A model generated the notes under the pieces. It did no database searches, had not been told where the DNA came from, and was given only the letters and a program-made list of their open reading frames with translations. Below are positions 32,200-42,275 of a stretch of 52,169 nt of DNA, piece after piece. The first letter of the stretch is position 1, and every line of letters begins with the position of its first letter. Made by a program: the position numbers and the translations under genes. This DNA is from Sphingobacterium sp. (lineage in GTDB: Bacteria > Bacteroidota > Bacteroidia > Sphingobacteriales > Sphingobacteriaceae), in contig JAITLW010000145.1 of assembly GCA_031277715.1 (NCBI GenBank), forward strand, positions 1 to 52,169, read 5' to 3'.

Positions 32200-33786
32200 A
32201 TGAAAAGAATATATATATACACATTAGGTATTGTTGCTTTATTTTCATGCAGCAAACAGCTGGATGTTACGCCACCTAATAATATTACTGAAGAACAGAT
32301 CCAGGAACTGTTGTCTAGCGGAGATGAGAAGAAAATACAACTGGTGCTCGGTGGTATGGCCAATAATATGCCTAAGATGATAAATTTTGGTGCATTAGGG
32401 TCGGAATCTAGATATGCTAGTAATCAGGGGTTTGATGTGATGCGTAACTTAGAAGGAAATGATATTGTATTCGGTACCCGGAACCTAGTTATGTTTGGAG
32501 GTGACGAGTATAACTTACGTGATTTTATCTCAGACGCATCGGATAAGAATTTTCCCTATTGGAGTTACGGATGGAATATGGTCAATACAGCCAATAAAAT
32601 GCTCAATTATATCGGGGATGATATTGTAAATACAAATAAGAAGCTACAGGAGTTTAAGGCTAGGGGTTTGATGTTGAGGGCGTTTGCTTATAATTATTTG
32701 ATGGAGAATTATCAAGATGCTTATCTACAGGGAGGGAAGTCGAAGTTAGGATTGTCTCTGTATGATCGTTTTGCTCCAGTACAGGAGAGTAAAGCTCGCT
32801 CTAGCTCAGAAGAAACCTATGCATTTATTAAAAATGATATCAAAGAGGCGATCCGTTTGTTGAAGGAAGCAGGAGTTGGGTTTACAGCAGATAAAACTGA
32901 CTTTGATTTAGGTGTAGCTTATTTCATCTTAGCAAAAGTGTCGTTGTGGACAGGAGACTGGACAACGACTGTAAGTGCCTGTAATGAAATATTGGCTAAA
33001 TACCCAAATCTGATGACGGAGACTGTTTATGGCGGGAAAAACAAAGCTGGTGCTACGACGCCTGAATTTAGACCTGAGCAGAATGGCTTCTTAAATATAG
33101 ATATCAACCCCGAAGTTATCTTAGGCTTCCCCGTGGGAGAGGCTGTAACAGTGCACAACTGGTGGATGAACTGCTTTGCTGAGGGAAATGGAGGATTGGG
33201 AGAAGGATTTGCCCGAATAGACGAACGGTTATATAACAAGATCGATAACCATGATTTTAGGATAAACAGTTTTCTGAAAAACGATTTTGGGGAGTACACC
33301 TATCCTACCAATGGTGTCAAACGCATTATACCAAGTTATGCTAACTTGAAATTCGCAGCAACACACGGTATGGGCAGTGAAGATAAAAAGAATGTCGGGC
33401 GGGTGAGCTGTTACTACATGCGTAGTTCAGAGGTATTGTTGATGAAAGCGGAAGCACTTGCTCAGGATCAAAAAGGAGGAGATGCTAAGGATGCATTGAA
33501 TGTTTTATTGAAAGCTAGAACCATAGCAGGACAAACGGTCCTTACCTGCGATACCTATAGTGGTATGCAAGGTATGGATCCACTGGATATGGTCAAGTTT
33601 CAGACCCGTCTAGAGCTTTGGGGAGAAGGAGGCAGAGAGTTTTATAATAATAAACGCTGGAATATTCCGGTTAATAGAGCTAGTTCGGCAAATCATGTTG
33701 ATAAATCCAGTTATGCAGTCAGTAAAATGACATTGCAGATCCCATTGGATGAGATGCAGTACAATAATAAAGCTGATCAAAATTAA
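32200..33786 (+). CDS. SusD/RagB-like surface lipoprotein
   Basis: Lipobox ALFSCSKQ; directly after susC; C-terminal LELWGEGGREFYNNKRWNIP. Confidence 0.95.
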   Translation: MKRIYIYTLGIVALFSCSKQLDVTPPNNITEEQIQELLSSGDEKKIQLVLGGMANNMPKMINFGALGSESRYASNQGFDVMRNLEGNDIVFGTRNLVMFGGDEYNLRDFISDASDKNFPYWSYGWNMVNTANKMLNYIGDDIVNTNKKLQEFKARGLMLRAFAYNYLMENYQDAYLQGGKSKLGLSLYDRFAPVQESKARSSSEETYAFIKNDIKEAIRLLKEAGVGFTADKTDFDLGVAYFILAKVSLWTGDWTTTVSACNEILAKYPNLMTETVYGGKNKAGATTPEFRPEQNGFLNIDINPEVILGFPVGEAVTVHNWWMNCFAEGNGGLGEGFARIDERLYNKIDNHDFRINSFLKNDFGEYTYPTNGVKRIIPSYANLKFAATHGMGSEDKKNVGRVSCYYMRSSEVLLMKAEALAQDQKGGDAKDALNVLLKARTIAGQTVLTCDTYSGMQGMDPLDMVKFQTRLELWGEGGREFYNNKRWNIPVNRASSANHVDKSSYAVSKMTLQIPLDEMQYNNKADQN

Positions 33787-33807
33787 AGTTCGTGTTTGTG
33801 TTTATAT

Positions 33808-33850
33808 GGATCGTTCCATTTCTTTAAGAATGGACGATCCTCCCTTTTTT
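33808..33850 (+). terminator. Rho-independent terminator after susD
   Basis: GGATCGTTCCATT-TCTTTAAG-AATGGACGATCC followed by TCCCTTTTTT. Confidence 0.85.
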
Positions 33851-34031
33851 CCTTCTTCGTCAGGATAGTTCAGGATGCAATAACCGACAATGTTTGATAT
33901 ATTCAAGTTATAGAAACTTAAGGGCTTGAGGTAGCTAAGCAGGCCCCCTTTTTAAACCTATTTTAAAATCTGGGACGTTGCTCATACTTCCCGAAATCGA
34001 GCCTCCGGGCTTCTAAATTAATTATAAGCAT

Positions 34032-34853
34032 ATGAAGAACCAACTTAATAACGAGCAGATTACATTTTACCAGGAGAACGGTTTTTTGGTAGTAGACGAC
34101 TTTTTGAATTCTGATGAACTACAGCATTGGCGAGATGTTGTGTTCCATGCCGTTGAGCAACGCGCCGGGCAAAAGATGCCAGGTAAAGAAGCTAAAGTCG
34201 GAGATGATGATGGTATCAATAAGGATGCTGATTATTTTGGAAAAGTATTTGATCAATTGCTGAATCTTTGGCAGACCGATGCGGGTGTGAAGGAACTGAT
34301 GCTGGATCGGCGTATCGGTGAAATGGCAGCAAAGTTGGCTGGAGCTGAAGGTATTCGTATTTGGCACGACCAGGCGCTATTTAAAAGACCTTTTGCAAAT
34401 CCTACAGCGTGGCACTTGGATACTCCTTTTTGGTCTTTCTCTGACCGAAATGCGCTATCCATTTGGATTGCACTGGATGATTCTACCTTAGAGAATGGGT
34501 GTATGTATTTTGTACCAGGTTCTTATAAGCATACAAGTTTTGAGAATTTAGGAATAGGAAAGAATATGGCTACTATTTTTGAGGCTTATCCCGAGATGGC
34601 GAAGATTAATCCTGTCCCTACGCCCTTGAAAGCAGGAAGCTGTACATTTCACAACGGGTTGACGATACACGGTGCAGGCCCCAACATGACGAATGGATTT
34701 CGGAGAGCGATGACTTGTGCCTATATGCCTGATGGTAATGTATTCAACGGACAGGCTAATATTATTCCTGAGGATTATTTGAAGGATCTCAAAATCGGAG
34801 ATCTATTAAAAAATGATGAACAAAACCCATTGATCTACCATTCGTCATGGTAA
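34032..34853 (+). CDS. Phytanoyl-CoA dioxygenase (PhyH) family 2-oxoglutarate/Fe(II) oxygenase
   Basis: HxD in AWHLDTPFWSFSDRNALSIWIALDD, ENGCMYFVPGSYKH, distal His/Arg in TIHGAGPNMTNGFRRAMT. No signal peptide. Confidence 0.9.
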   Translation: MKNQLNNEQITFYQENGFLVVDDFLNSDELQHWRDVVFHAVEQRAGQKMPGKEAKVGDDDGINKDADYFGKVFDQLLNLWQTDAGVKELMLDRRIGEMAAKLAGAEGIRIWHDQALFKRPFANPTAWHLDTPFWSFSDRNALSIWIALDDSTLENGCMYFVPGSYKHTSFENLGIGKNMATIFEAYPEMAKINPVPTPLKAGSCTFHNGLTIHGAGPNMTNGFRRAMTCAYMPDGNVFNGQANIIPEDYLKDLKIGDLLKNDEQNPLIYHSSW

Positions 34854-35683
34854 AAGTGGATTTTTTCTACCCTCGATGGGGAAGTGAACATATAGCATGG
34901 GACACATTTTTGGATTCAATTCAGAAGGAAGGTTATTGTGGCGTCGAATGGTTTCCTTTTGGTGAGGATACTGACCATGAAGAGGTGTTGCGGTTACTCC
35001 ACGGTAGAGGATTAAAGTATACGATTGTAACTTGTGTAGTGGAACCTTTCGATCATGTTCGTGTTTACTATCAGCTACTGGAAAAACAACTGTCCTATTA
35101 TGGTGAATTAGCAAAAAAAATATTTAGACCAGAAGTTATTTCTGTCCAGATGGGACGAGAATATTTTGAAGTCGAAGACATTGTGCAAGGATTGCACCTT
35201 TGTGAACGTATATCCCAACAATATGGTGTTCCTGTTCTTCAGGAAACACATCGTAACAAGTGGAACTATGGATTACATACTATCCCTAGAATCCTGAAAT
35301 TATTTCCAGGACTACGGCTCACTTTAGATATCTCCCACTGGTATTGTGTTTCTGAAAGCTATCTAGAGGATAGAAAGCATGTTTTAGAGGAGATATTGCC
35401 TCATGTAGATCATATACATGCCAGGGTAGGACATAGCCAGGGCTCGCAGGTGCCAGACGTTCGAGAACGTGCGTATAGACAGATCGTAGATACTCATGTG
35501 GCGGTATGGCAAAAGTGGATAGACCTACAAAAAGACCGTGGAGTAGAACAGATTACCATATGTACTGAATTTGGCCCGCCACCCTATTTGATTAGCTCAG
35601 GCAATCAAGATTTAGATAAAGACAAGCAATGGCAACAAAATATCTGGATTAAAAAACACCTAGAGCACACACTGATCCTTTAA
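34847..35683 (+). CDS. Sugar phosphate isomerase/epimerase (xylose isomerase-like TIM barrel)
   Basis: Candidate metal-site motifs LQETH, LTLDISHW, HIHARVGH, TEFGPP. Overlaps the previous gene by 7 nt. Confidence 0.85.
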   Translation: MVKVDFFYPRWGSEHIAWDTFLDSIQKEGYCGVEWFPFGEDTDHEEVLRLLHGRGLKYTIVTCVVEPFDHVRVYYQLLEKQLSYYGELAKKIFRPEVISVQMGREYFEVEDIVQGLHLCERISQQYGVPVLQETHRNKWNYGLHTIPRILKLFPGLRLTLDISHWYCVSESYLEDRKHVLEEILPHVDHIHARVGHSQGSQVPDVRERAYRQIVDTHVAVWQKWIDLQKDRGVEQITICTEFGPPPYLISSGNQDLDKDKQWQQNIWIKKHLEHTLIL

Positions 35684-35711
35684 CTAACCAATCAATTAAC
35701 TAACCGAAATT

Positions 35712-38576
35712 ATGAAGAGAAGAACATTTTTACAGCAGAGCAGTTTACTTGGTGCCTCATTACTATTGGCTAGGCCTTTCCAGACTTTGGCATCGTCGGG
35801 GTTAGCAGATAAGGATACTTATTATAAGTTGTTTCTGTCTCCGGATGCGGCCTATAGGCCCTTTGTACGGTGGTGGTGGAATGGTAATAAAGTCACTAAG
35901 CAAGAGTTGAGCAGAGAATTGAAACTGTTGAAAGATGTGGGTATAGGAGGAGTTGAAATTAATCCCATTTCGTTTCCCAAGAGAGCCGATGATCTAGGGA
36001 TCCGATCCTTACGGTGGCTAAGTGACGAGTGGGTAGACATGGTGCAATATGCATCCAATGAAGGCAAGAAGGAAGGAATGATTTCCGACCTGATTGTTGG
36101 TTCAGGGTGGCCTTTCGGATCCGAAGAATTGAAGGAAGAAGAAACTGCTCAAGTGGTGTTGGTACACGCTGAGCCAGTCGAGGGACCGATGTTATATCGG
36201 GCCAAACCTTACCACATATTTAGCAATGTGGATCCAGGCGTAACAGATAAGAATACGATGCGCAGCCCGGAGATCATGTCGTTAAAATTGGTCAGAGACC
36301 CGATGGATTCCATCGATAACATAGTCGATTTCTCTTCAGAAATAGGTAAAGACGAAATCGTGATAACTATACCAGAAGGGAAGCATGTTGTATATGCATT
36401 GGTTAGGTTTAGGGCATTTGCATCGGTAATCAATGGTGCTCCGGGTGCTGCGGGATCTATATTAAATCACATGGATCAAAAAGCCGTGAAGAGCTACCTG
36501 CATCGGATGTCTGATAAGATGCAACAACAAATAGGTCCCCTTAAAAACTATGTGAGGGCCTTGTTTACAGATAGTATGGAGCTAGAAGGAAGCAATTGGT
36601 GTGATGATTTTGCCATAGAATTTCAAAAAAGAAGAGGATATGATCTTATGCCTTACCTTCCTTTTATCCTATTCAAAGTTGGGCGCCTAGGTGCTGTTGT
36701 TGACGAAAACTATGGCGCCAAGAAAAGTCCGCAATTAATCGAAACTTTGAATAGGGTCCGTTTTGACTATGAGTTTACGAAAGCCTGCCTGCTCAAAGAA
36801 CGTTTTACAGATACTTATACCAGCTGGTGTAGAGAGCTAGGCGTCAAGTCTCGTGCACAAGCTTATGGAAGAGGCTTCTTCCCATTAGAAAGTAGTCTGG
36901 ACTATGATATTCCTGAAGGGGAGTCATGGACGACAAATTACCTCCGTCACAAACTGGGAGAGGAAATGTCCAATGAAGATTACCGTAGAGGCAGAGGCTA
37001 TACAATGATCGACAAGTATGTCTCTTCTGCCGCACATTTGAAAGGCAAAAGAGTCGTTAGTTGTGAAGAAATGACCAATACCTATCTTGTTTTTAATGCA
37101 ACACTAGAGCTTCTCAAATTAGGCTCCGATCAGAGTGCTATGACGGGCATTACCCATTCTATATGGCATGGGTTTAATTACTCGCCCAAAGAAGCTGCAT
37201 TTCCTGGCTGGATACAGTATGGTTCCTTTTATAATGAGCGTAATAATTGGTGGCCTTATTTTAAATACCTAAATAATTATAAAGCAAGGTTGTCATCGCA
37301 ATTACAGAATGCAGATTATTTTGCTGATATCGCGATACTACCAGCCAACTATGACCTCTGGTCAGAAAATGGTGTACAGACAGACCCTTTTCCAGAAAAG
37401 CTGAATGTTCCCTATACCTCTATGCTGTGGGAAGCCATCAATAAAAACGGTGGAAACGCCGATTATATAACGGAGATCATTCTGCAGGACTGTCAGGTGG
37501 AAAACGCATCTCTGCGATATGGTAATAGACGTTACTCCGTACTGTTTTTACCAGGACTAAAGCGTATGACCCTGACCGCAATGCAGAAAATCTTGCAATT
37601 TGTGAAAGGGGGCGGTCGCGTATTTGCAATAGAAACGGTTCCTGAAAAATCATTAGGATTGCATCAATCGCAAGTACATGATGCCGAGATACAGGCTGTA
37701 CTCCAACAGCTAAGACAGTATCCGCAGCAGTTTGTTACGGTAAAGAAACCTGTTGATAACAATTTTATCGATTGGTACAGCGACCTTTTGAAAAGCCATC
37801 GTCTTCCAGGTTACTTGAGTGTCTCTAAAACAGACCCCTATGTAATGCAGATGCGTTACAAGCGAGATGATGGCACTGAGTTCTATTTTATTCAAAATGC
37901 ACACAAATTCAATAGTTGCCAATGGAGTTGCACTTTTTTAGCTCCAGAACTTCAGAAACTTCAATGTTGGTTTTGGAATTTAGATACAGGAGAGCGCTAT
38001 AAAGTGAGCCTTGAAAAGAACATGGACCTGTCATTAGATCTAGGTCCTACCGATTCTCTTTTATTCGTGTTTGATAGAAATAAAACAGGAGAAACTTGGA
38101 AACCTCTCCCTACATCCGGAAAAAATGAACAAGCATTGGATCAACAGTGGGATCTAGAACTTAAACATGGCCAAGAATTGACTTCAAATACACTCAAGTT
38201 GAACAATCTAGTTGATTTCAAAGATGATGAGCGGTTGGTTTCTTTCTCTGGTGAAGCTATCTACAAAAAGACGATCGCTTGGTCTGGAAGTACTAAGGCG
38301 GTGTTAAACTTGGGAAAGGTTGCAGGTATATCCGAGTTATTTGTCAACGGTCGATCAGCAGGAGTCAAATGGTACGGTAGACGTCTGTATGACTTGTCTT
38401 CCTTACTTATACAAGGTACGAATAATTTAGAAGTTCGTGTCACTACGACAATGGGAAACTATTTAAAAACATTAGTAAATAATGAAAATGCACAGTATTG
38501 GGTCAATAGAAAGGGACGCGAACAAGATATTCAATCTATGGGACTTATTGGACCAGTAACACTATATACAATTTAG
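35712..38576 (+). CDS. GH106-like glycoside hydrolase (putative alpha-L-rhamnosidase)
   Basis: 954 aa; N-terminal RPFVRWWWNGNKVTKQELSRELKLLKDVGIGGVEINPI; C-terminal jelly-roll with VNGRSAGVKWYGRRLYDL. Tat-like signal MKRRTFLQQSSLLGASLLLA. Confidence 0.8.
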   Translation: MKRRTFLQQSSLLGASLLLARPFQTLASSGLADKDTYYKLFLSPDAAYRPFVRWWWNGNKVTKQELSRELKLLKDVGIGGVEINPISFPKRADDLGIRSLRWLSDEWVDMVQYASNEGKKEGMISDLIVGSGWPFGSEELKEEETAQVVLVHAEPVEGPMLYRAKPYHIFSNVDPGVTDKNTMRSPEIMSLKLVRDPMDSIDNIVDFSSEIGKDEIVITIPEGKHVVYALVRFRAFASVINGAPGAAGSILNHMDQKAVKSYLHRMSDKMQQQIGPLKNYVRALFTDSMELEGSNWCDDFAIEFQKRRGYDLMPYLPFILFKVGRLGAVVDENYGAKKSPQLIETLNRVRFDYEFTKACLLKERFTDTYTSWCRELGVKSRAQAYGRGFFPLESSLDYDIPEGESWTTNYLRHKLGEEMSNEDYRRGRGYTMIDKYVSSAAHLKGKRVVSCEEMTNTYLVFNATLELLKLGSDQSAMTGITHSIWHGFNYSPKEAAFPGWIQYGSFYNERNNWWPYFKYLNNYKARLSSQLQNADYFADIAILPANYDLWSENGVQTDPFPEKLNVPYTSMLWEAINKNGGNADYITEIILQDCQVENASLRYGNRRYSVLFLPGLKRMTLTAMQKILQFVKGGGRVFAIETVPEKSLGLHQSQVHDAEIQAVLQQLRQYPQQFVTVKKPVDNNFIDWYSDLLKSHRLPGYLSVSKTDPYVMQMRYKRDDGTEFYFIQNAHKFNSCQWSCTFLAPELQKLQCWFWNLDTGERYKVSLEKNMDLSLDLGPTDSLLFVFDRNKTGETWKPLPTSGKNEQALDQQWDLELKHGQELTSNTLKLNNLVDFKDDERLVSFSGEAIYKKTIAWSGSTKAVLNLGKVAGISELFVNGRSAGVKWYGRRLYDLSSLLIQGTNNLEVRVTTTMGNYLKTLVNNENAQYWVNRKGREQDIQSMGLIGPVTLYTI

Positions 38577-38579
38577 ATT

Positions 38580-40064
38580 ATGAACCTATTAAGAACACTT
38601 TTTTTACTGTTTCTATCTTTCGTATACGGAGCAGTATCTGCTCAGGACTATAAGGTCTCTGATTTTGGTATCAATGGCGACGGTCGGGTCCTAAATACAC
38701 GATCTATTCAGGCCGCGATTGATTTTCTTACCAATAAAGGAGGGGGAACTCTAGTGTTTACCCCAGGCAATTATGTAACTGGATCCATTTATTTGAAATC
38801 TAATGTCACCTTACATTTGGAAGAGGGGGCGCACCTATTAGGATCAAATAATCCATTTGATTATGTCAAGGATAGCGTTGTCAACTGGCAGTCGATGATT
38901 TTTGCCATTAGACAGGAGAACATTGGGATTGTCGGCAAAGGAACTATCAATGGTCGAGGATTCCAGACCGCTGTCAATGCTGTAGAAAATGTACATAAAG
39001 GTATTGTTCAGGATGAGTTGAAGTTAGATCGTTTAAGGGAGTGGAACCGGCCTGAAAACATATATTTCAGAGAATGTAAGAATGTCCTGATTAAAGATAT
39101 TACACTTCGAGATCCTGCTAGTTGGAACCAAACCTATGATCAATGTGATGGGTTACATGTAGAGGGAATCTATGTAGATAGCAAATCCTATTGGAACAAC
39201 GATGGAATCGATGTCGTAGACTGTAAGAATGTAGTTATTAAGAATTCATTTTTTGATGTAGCTGATGATGCTATTTGTTTTAAATCACATGATCCCAATG
39301 GCGTTTGTGAAAATGTATTGGTAGAGAACTGTACGGCACGCTCCAGCGCTAGTGCGCTTAAGTTTGGAACTGTATCTAGAGGTGGTTTTCGGAATTTTGT
39401 CGTTAGAAATTTGGTCGTCTATGATACCTATCGGTCTGCAATTACCTTCGCCGCAGTAGACGGAGGTTTTGTCGAAAATATATTGGTCGATGGGGTGAGA
39501 AGTATCAACACTGGGAATGTGATTTTTTTAAGAATTGGAGACCGTTGGAGCAAAGGGCGTAAACCTTCCATGAAAAATGTAACCATAAAAAATGTATATG
39601 CTGAAGTTCCGTTGAATAAACCTGATTTAGGATATAATTACGAAGGTCCTATTGAAGATATGCCACGTAATATTTCTCCCGCCAGTATCATTGGTCTTCC
39701 AGAATATAAGATTGAAAATGTTAATCTAGAAAATATTGAATTTGTTTACCCTGGAGGGGGAAACCCACTATTTGCGCATCGGGGATTAGATGCACAGTCA
39801 TTGGAGGGTATACCCGAAATGCCAGCCGCTTATCCTGAATTTTCTCAGTTCAAGGAATTACCAGCTTGGGGGCTTTATATCAGACATGCCAAGGATATTA
39901 ACCTGAAAAATATCAAATTCACAATCCAAAAAGAAGATTATCGTCCAGCTATTGTGGCGGATGATCTACAAGGCGGAAACTGGCAATTTAAAGCTTTTCT
40001 AAATGATCAGGCTTTGGAGAAGAGTTATCATATTCATAACTCGACTAATGTAAACGTTAAATAA
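38580..40064 (+). CDS. GH28 family glycoside hydrolase (pectin/rhamnogalacturonan-type)
   Basis: Signal peptide; beta-helix with SYWNNDGIDVVDCKN and ADDAICFKSHD; N-terminal SDFGINGDGRVLNTRSIQAAIDF. Confidence 0.92.
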   Translation: MNLLRTLFLLFLSFVYGAVSAQDYKVSDFGINGDGRVLNTRSIQAAIDFLTNKGGGTLVFTPGNYVTGSIYLKSNVTLHLEEGAHLLGSNNPFDYVKDSVVNWQSMIFAIRQENIGIVGKGTINGRGFQTAVNAVENVHKGIVQDELKLDRLREWNRPENIYFRECKNVLIKDITLRDPASWNQTYDQCDGLHVEGIYVDSKSYWNNDGIDVVDCKNVVIKNSFFDVADDAICFKSHDPNGVCENVLVENCTARSSASALKFGTVSRGGFRNFVVRNLVVYDTYRSAITFAAVDGGFVENILVDGVRSINTGNVIFLRIGDRWSKGRKPSMKNVTIKNVYAEVPLNKPDLGYNYEGPIEDMPRNISPASIIGLPEYKIENVNLENIEFVYPGGGNPLFAHRGLDAQSLEGIPEMPAAYPEFSQFKELPAWGLYIRHAKDINLKNIKFTIQKEDYRPAIVADDLQGGNWQFKAFLNDQALEKSYHIHNSTNVNVK

Positions 40065-40073
40065 AAGGAGATT

Positions 40074-40799
40074 ATGAAAATATATATTAGTGCATTCGTT
40101 TTTATTCTGTGGAGCATACAGGTATCTGCTCAGGATTTCAATGCATCCCTTTTTGGGTGTAAATCAGATGGTGTGACCAATAATGTAGGTTCTATACAAT
40201 ATGCAATAGATTACATTGCTAAAAAAGGTGGTGGTACCCTACATTTTTATGTGGGGCGCTATGTGACCAGCGGTTTTTCATTAAAGTCTAACGTCCATAT
40301 TGAACTTCATGAAGGTGCCGTTCTGGTTGGTAGTTCAAATATCTATGACTATCAGCAGATCGATGGGAGATATACGCTGATATCAGGCGTGGGACAGCAG
40401 AATATTCAGATCAAAGGTTTGGGAGTGATCGATGGACAATCTAAAGCCTTGGCTTTACATGTTCGTTCATTGAAAGAAAAAGGACTACTGAGTTCTGAAT
40501 TTGCAATGGATAAGGTTTCTCAACTGTATTTTTCAAAAACGAGCAATATTGCAATAGAGGGAATTATGCAAATTAATAGCCTGGGAGCTCTAAATTCCTT
40601 TGTCGACTGCCAATCTATAAAGTTAAGGAAACTTGAAATCAATAGTCCGCAGAGCAATGCCGTGGTGTTGTTGAATTCTTCTCAGGTTAATTTATCGGAT
40701 TTGTTCTTTAAATCTACCAAGCAAGCATTGGTACAAGAAGGTACAAATTCCAATGTTTTAAAAACGAATTGCCTATTAGCAAACGGCAAGTCCATTTAA
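40074..40799 (+). CDS. Half-length GH28-like beta-helix protein, predicted catalytically inactive
   Basis: 241 aa with signal peptide (SAQ|DFNASLFGCKSDG). Matches the N-terminal half of both flanking GH28 proteins, but NNDGID and ADDAI regions are replaced (PQSNAVVLLNSS; STKQALVQE). Confidence 0.85.
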   Translation: MKIYISAFVFILWSIQVSAQDFNASLFGCKSDGVTNNVGSIQYAIDYIAKKGGGTLHFYVGRYVTSGFSLKSNVHIELHEGAVLVGSSNIYDYQQIDGRYTLISGVGQQNIQIKGLGVIDGQSKALALHVRSLKEKGLLSSEFAMDKVSQLYFSKTSNIAIEGIMQINSLGALNSFVDCQSIKLRKLEINSPQSNAVVLLNSSQVNLSDLFFKSTKQALVQEGTNSNVLKTNCLLANGKSI

Positions 40800-40808
40800 C
40801 GTATAACT

Positions 40809-42275
40809 ATGAAAATCAGGTTCGCACTACTGACATTTTTGTCTTTCATACTCGTCAACTTTGTGTCGGCGAAAGAATATAATGCATCACTATTTGGCAT
40901 TAAATCCAATGGTACGACGCTCAACACAACTTCCATCCAGAAAGCTATAGACTTTATCCATGAACAGGGTGGAGGGACGCTTCGTTTTTTTGTAGGTAGG
41001 TACCTTACAGGAACTATTATTTTAAAAGAGAATGTACATATTAAGCTGGAAGAAGGAGCAATATTGGTTGGGTCAACAAATATTTATGATTATAATATAG
41101 AGACACCCAATTGCGCGTTAGTTTACGCAAACAAAGCCAATAATATTTCTATTCGGGGCAAGGGGGTAATTGACGGGCAAGGGCGTGATTTAGCTTATAA
41201 TCTGTTAGGGCAGATTCATAGTGGAATTATTAAAGACCCATTGGACTACGACCGTCCTCGTAACAGAAGGCCTAAAGCTATTTATTTTAGAGAATGTGAA
41301 AATGTAGCCATTCATAGTATTACCATTAAAAATGCAGCAGATTGGGTACAGGTCTATGATCAATGTGTTAATACGGTTGTGGATAGCATCACGGTAGATA
41401 GCAAAGCCTTTTGGAACAATGACGGAATTGACATTGTTGACTGTAAGAATTTCAAGTTGCTTAATTCATTTATTGACGCTGCCGATGATGCGATTTGTTT
41501 GAAATCTCACGATGCGACCAAGCGTTGTGAGAATATAGAGATTCGGAATTGTGTAGGTCGATCAAGTGCTAATGGTATAAAGTTTGGGACAGTCTCTGCA
41601 GGTGGTTATAAAAATGTAAGGATTATTAATAATAAGATTTACGACACCTTCCGTTCTGTTTTTACAATAGCCACTCCGGATGGAGGTATCGTTGAAGATA
41701 TCGTGGTCGACAGTTTGCAGGGAATCAATGTCGGTAATCCCTTTTATTTGAGGATAGGTGCCCGTTGGAATAAGGGGCGGGAGGGGGCTATTCGAAATAT
41801 CCTTATTCAAAATGTAAAAGTAGAAGTTTCTAAGGATAAACCGGATATCGGTTATGATTATGAAGGACCAGTAGAAGATTACCCTAGAAATATGTCCCCT
41901 TCAGGTATTGTGGGCCTCAAGAATGTTCCTATTGCTGACGTTACATTTCGTAATATAGAATTGGTTTACCCAGGTGATGCCAATCCTCATTATGCTTATC
42001 GTGGCACTACTAAGGCCGCACTGGATAGTATTCCAGAGATGGAGAATTCCTATCCTGAATTTTCACAGTTCAAAGAGCTTCCCGCTTGGGGATTTTTTGT
42101 GCGGCATGCCAAGAATATTAAATTTGAAAATGTAACGCTAACACTGAAAGAGAGTGATTATAGACCAGCATTTGTTTTTGACGATGTTCAGGGGTTTAAT
42201 TTGAGTGGAATTAAGTACCTGGGCGCAAAAACTAAGAAAGAAGTCGTTGCTAACAATTCAAAACGTGAAAAGTAA
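40809..42275 (+). CDS. GH28 family glycoside hydrolase
   Basis: Paralogue of 38580-40064: AFWNNDGIDIVDCKN, AADDAICLKSHD, FYLRIGARWNKGREG. Confidence 0.92.
   Translation: MKIRFALLTFLSFILVNFVSAKEYNASLFGIKSNGTTLNTTSIQKAIDFIHEQGGGTLRFFVGRYLTGTIILKENVHIKLEEGAILVGSTNIYDYNIETPNCALVYANKANNISIRGKGVIDGQGRDLAYNLLGQIHSGIIKDPLDYDRPRNRRPKAIYFRECENVAIHSITIKNAADWVQVYDQCVNTVVDSITVDSKAFWNNDGIDIVDCKNFKLLNSFIDAADDAICLKSHDATKRCENIEIRNCVGRSSANGIKFGTVSAGGYKNVRIINNKIYDTFRSVFTIATPDGGIVEDIVVDSLQGINVGNPFYLRIGARWNKGREGAIRNILIQNVKVEVSKDKPDIGYDYEGPVEDYPRNMSPSGIVGLKNVPIADVTFRNIELVYPGDANPHYAYRGTTKAALDSIPEMENSYPEFSQFKELPAWGFFVRHAKNIKFENVTLTLKESDYRPAFVFDDVQGFNLSGIKYLGAKTKKEVVANNSKREK

Noticed and set aside
38580-42275. Tandem GH28 genes as an assembly duplication artefact
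   Set aside because: The three genes differ throughout at protein and DNA level, so they are true diverged paralogues.
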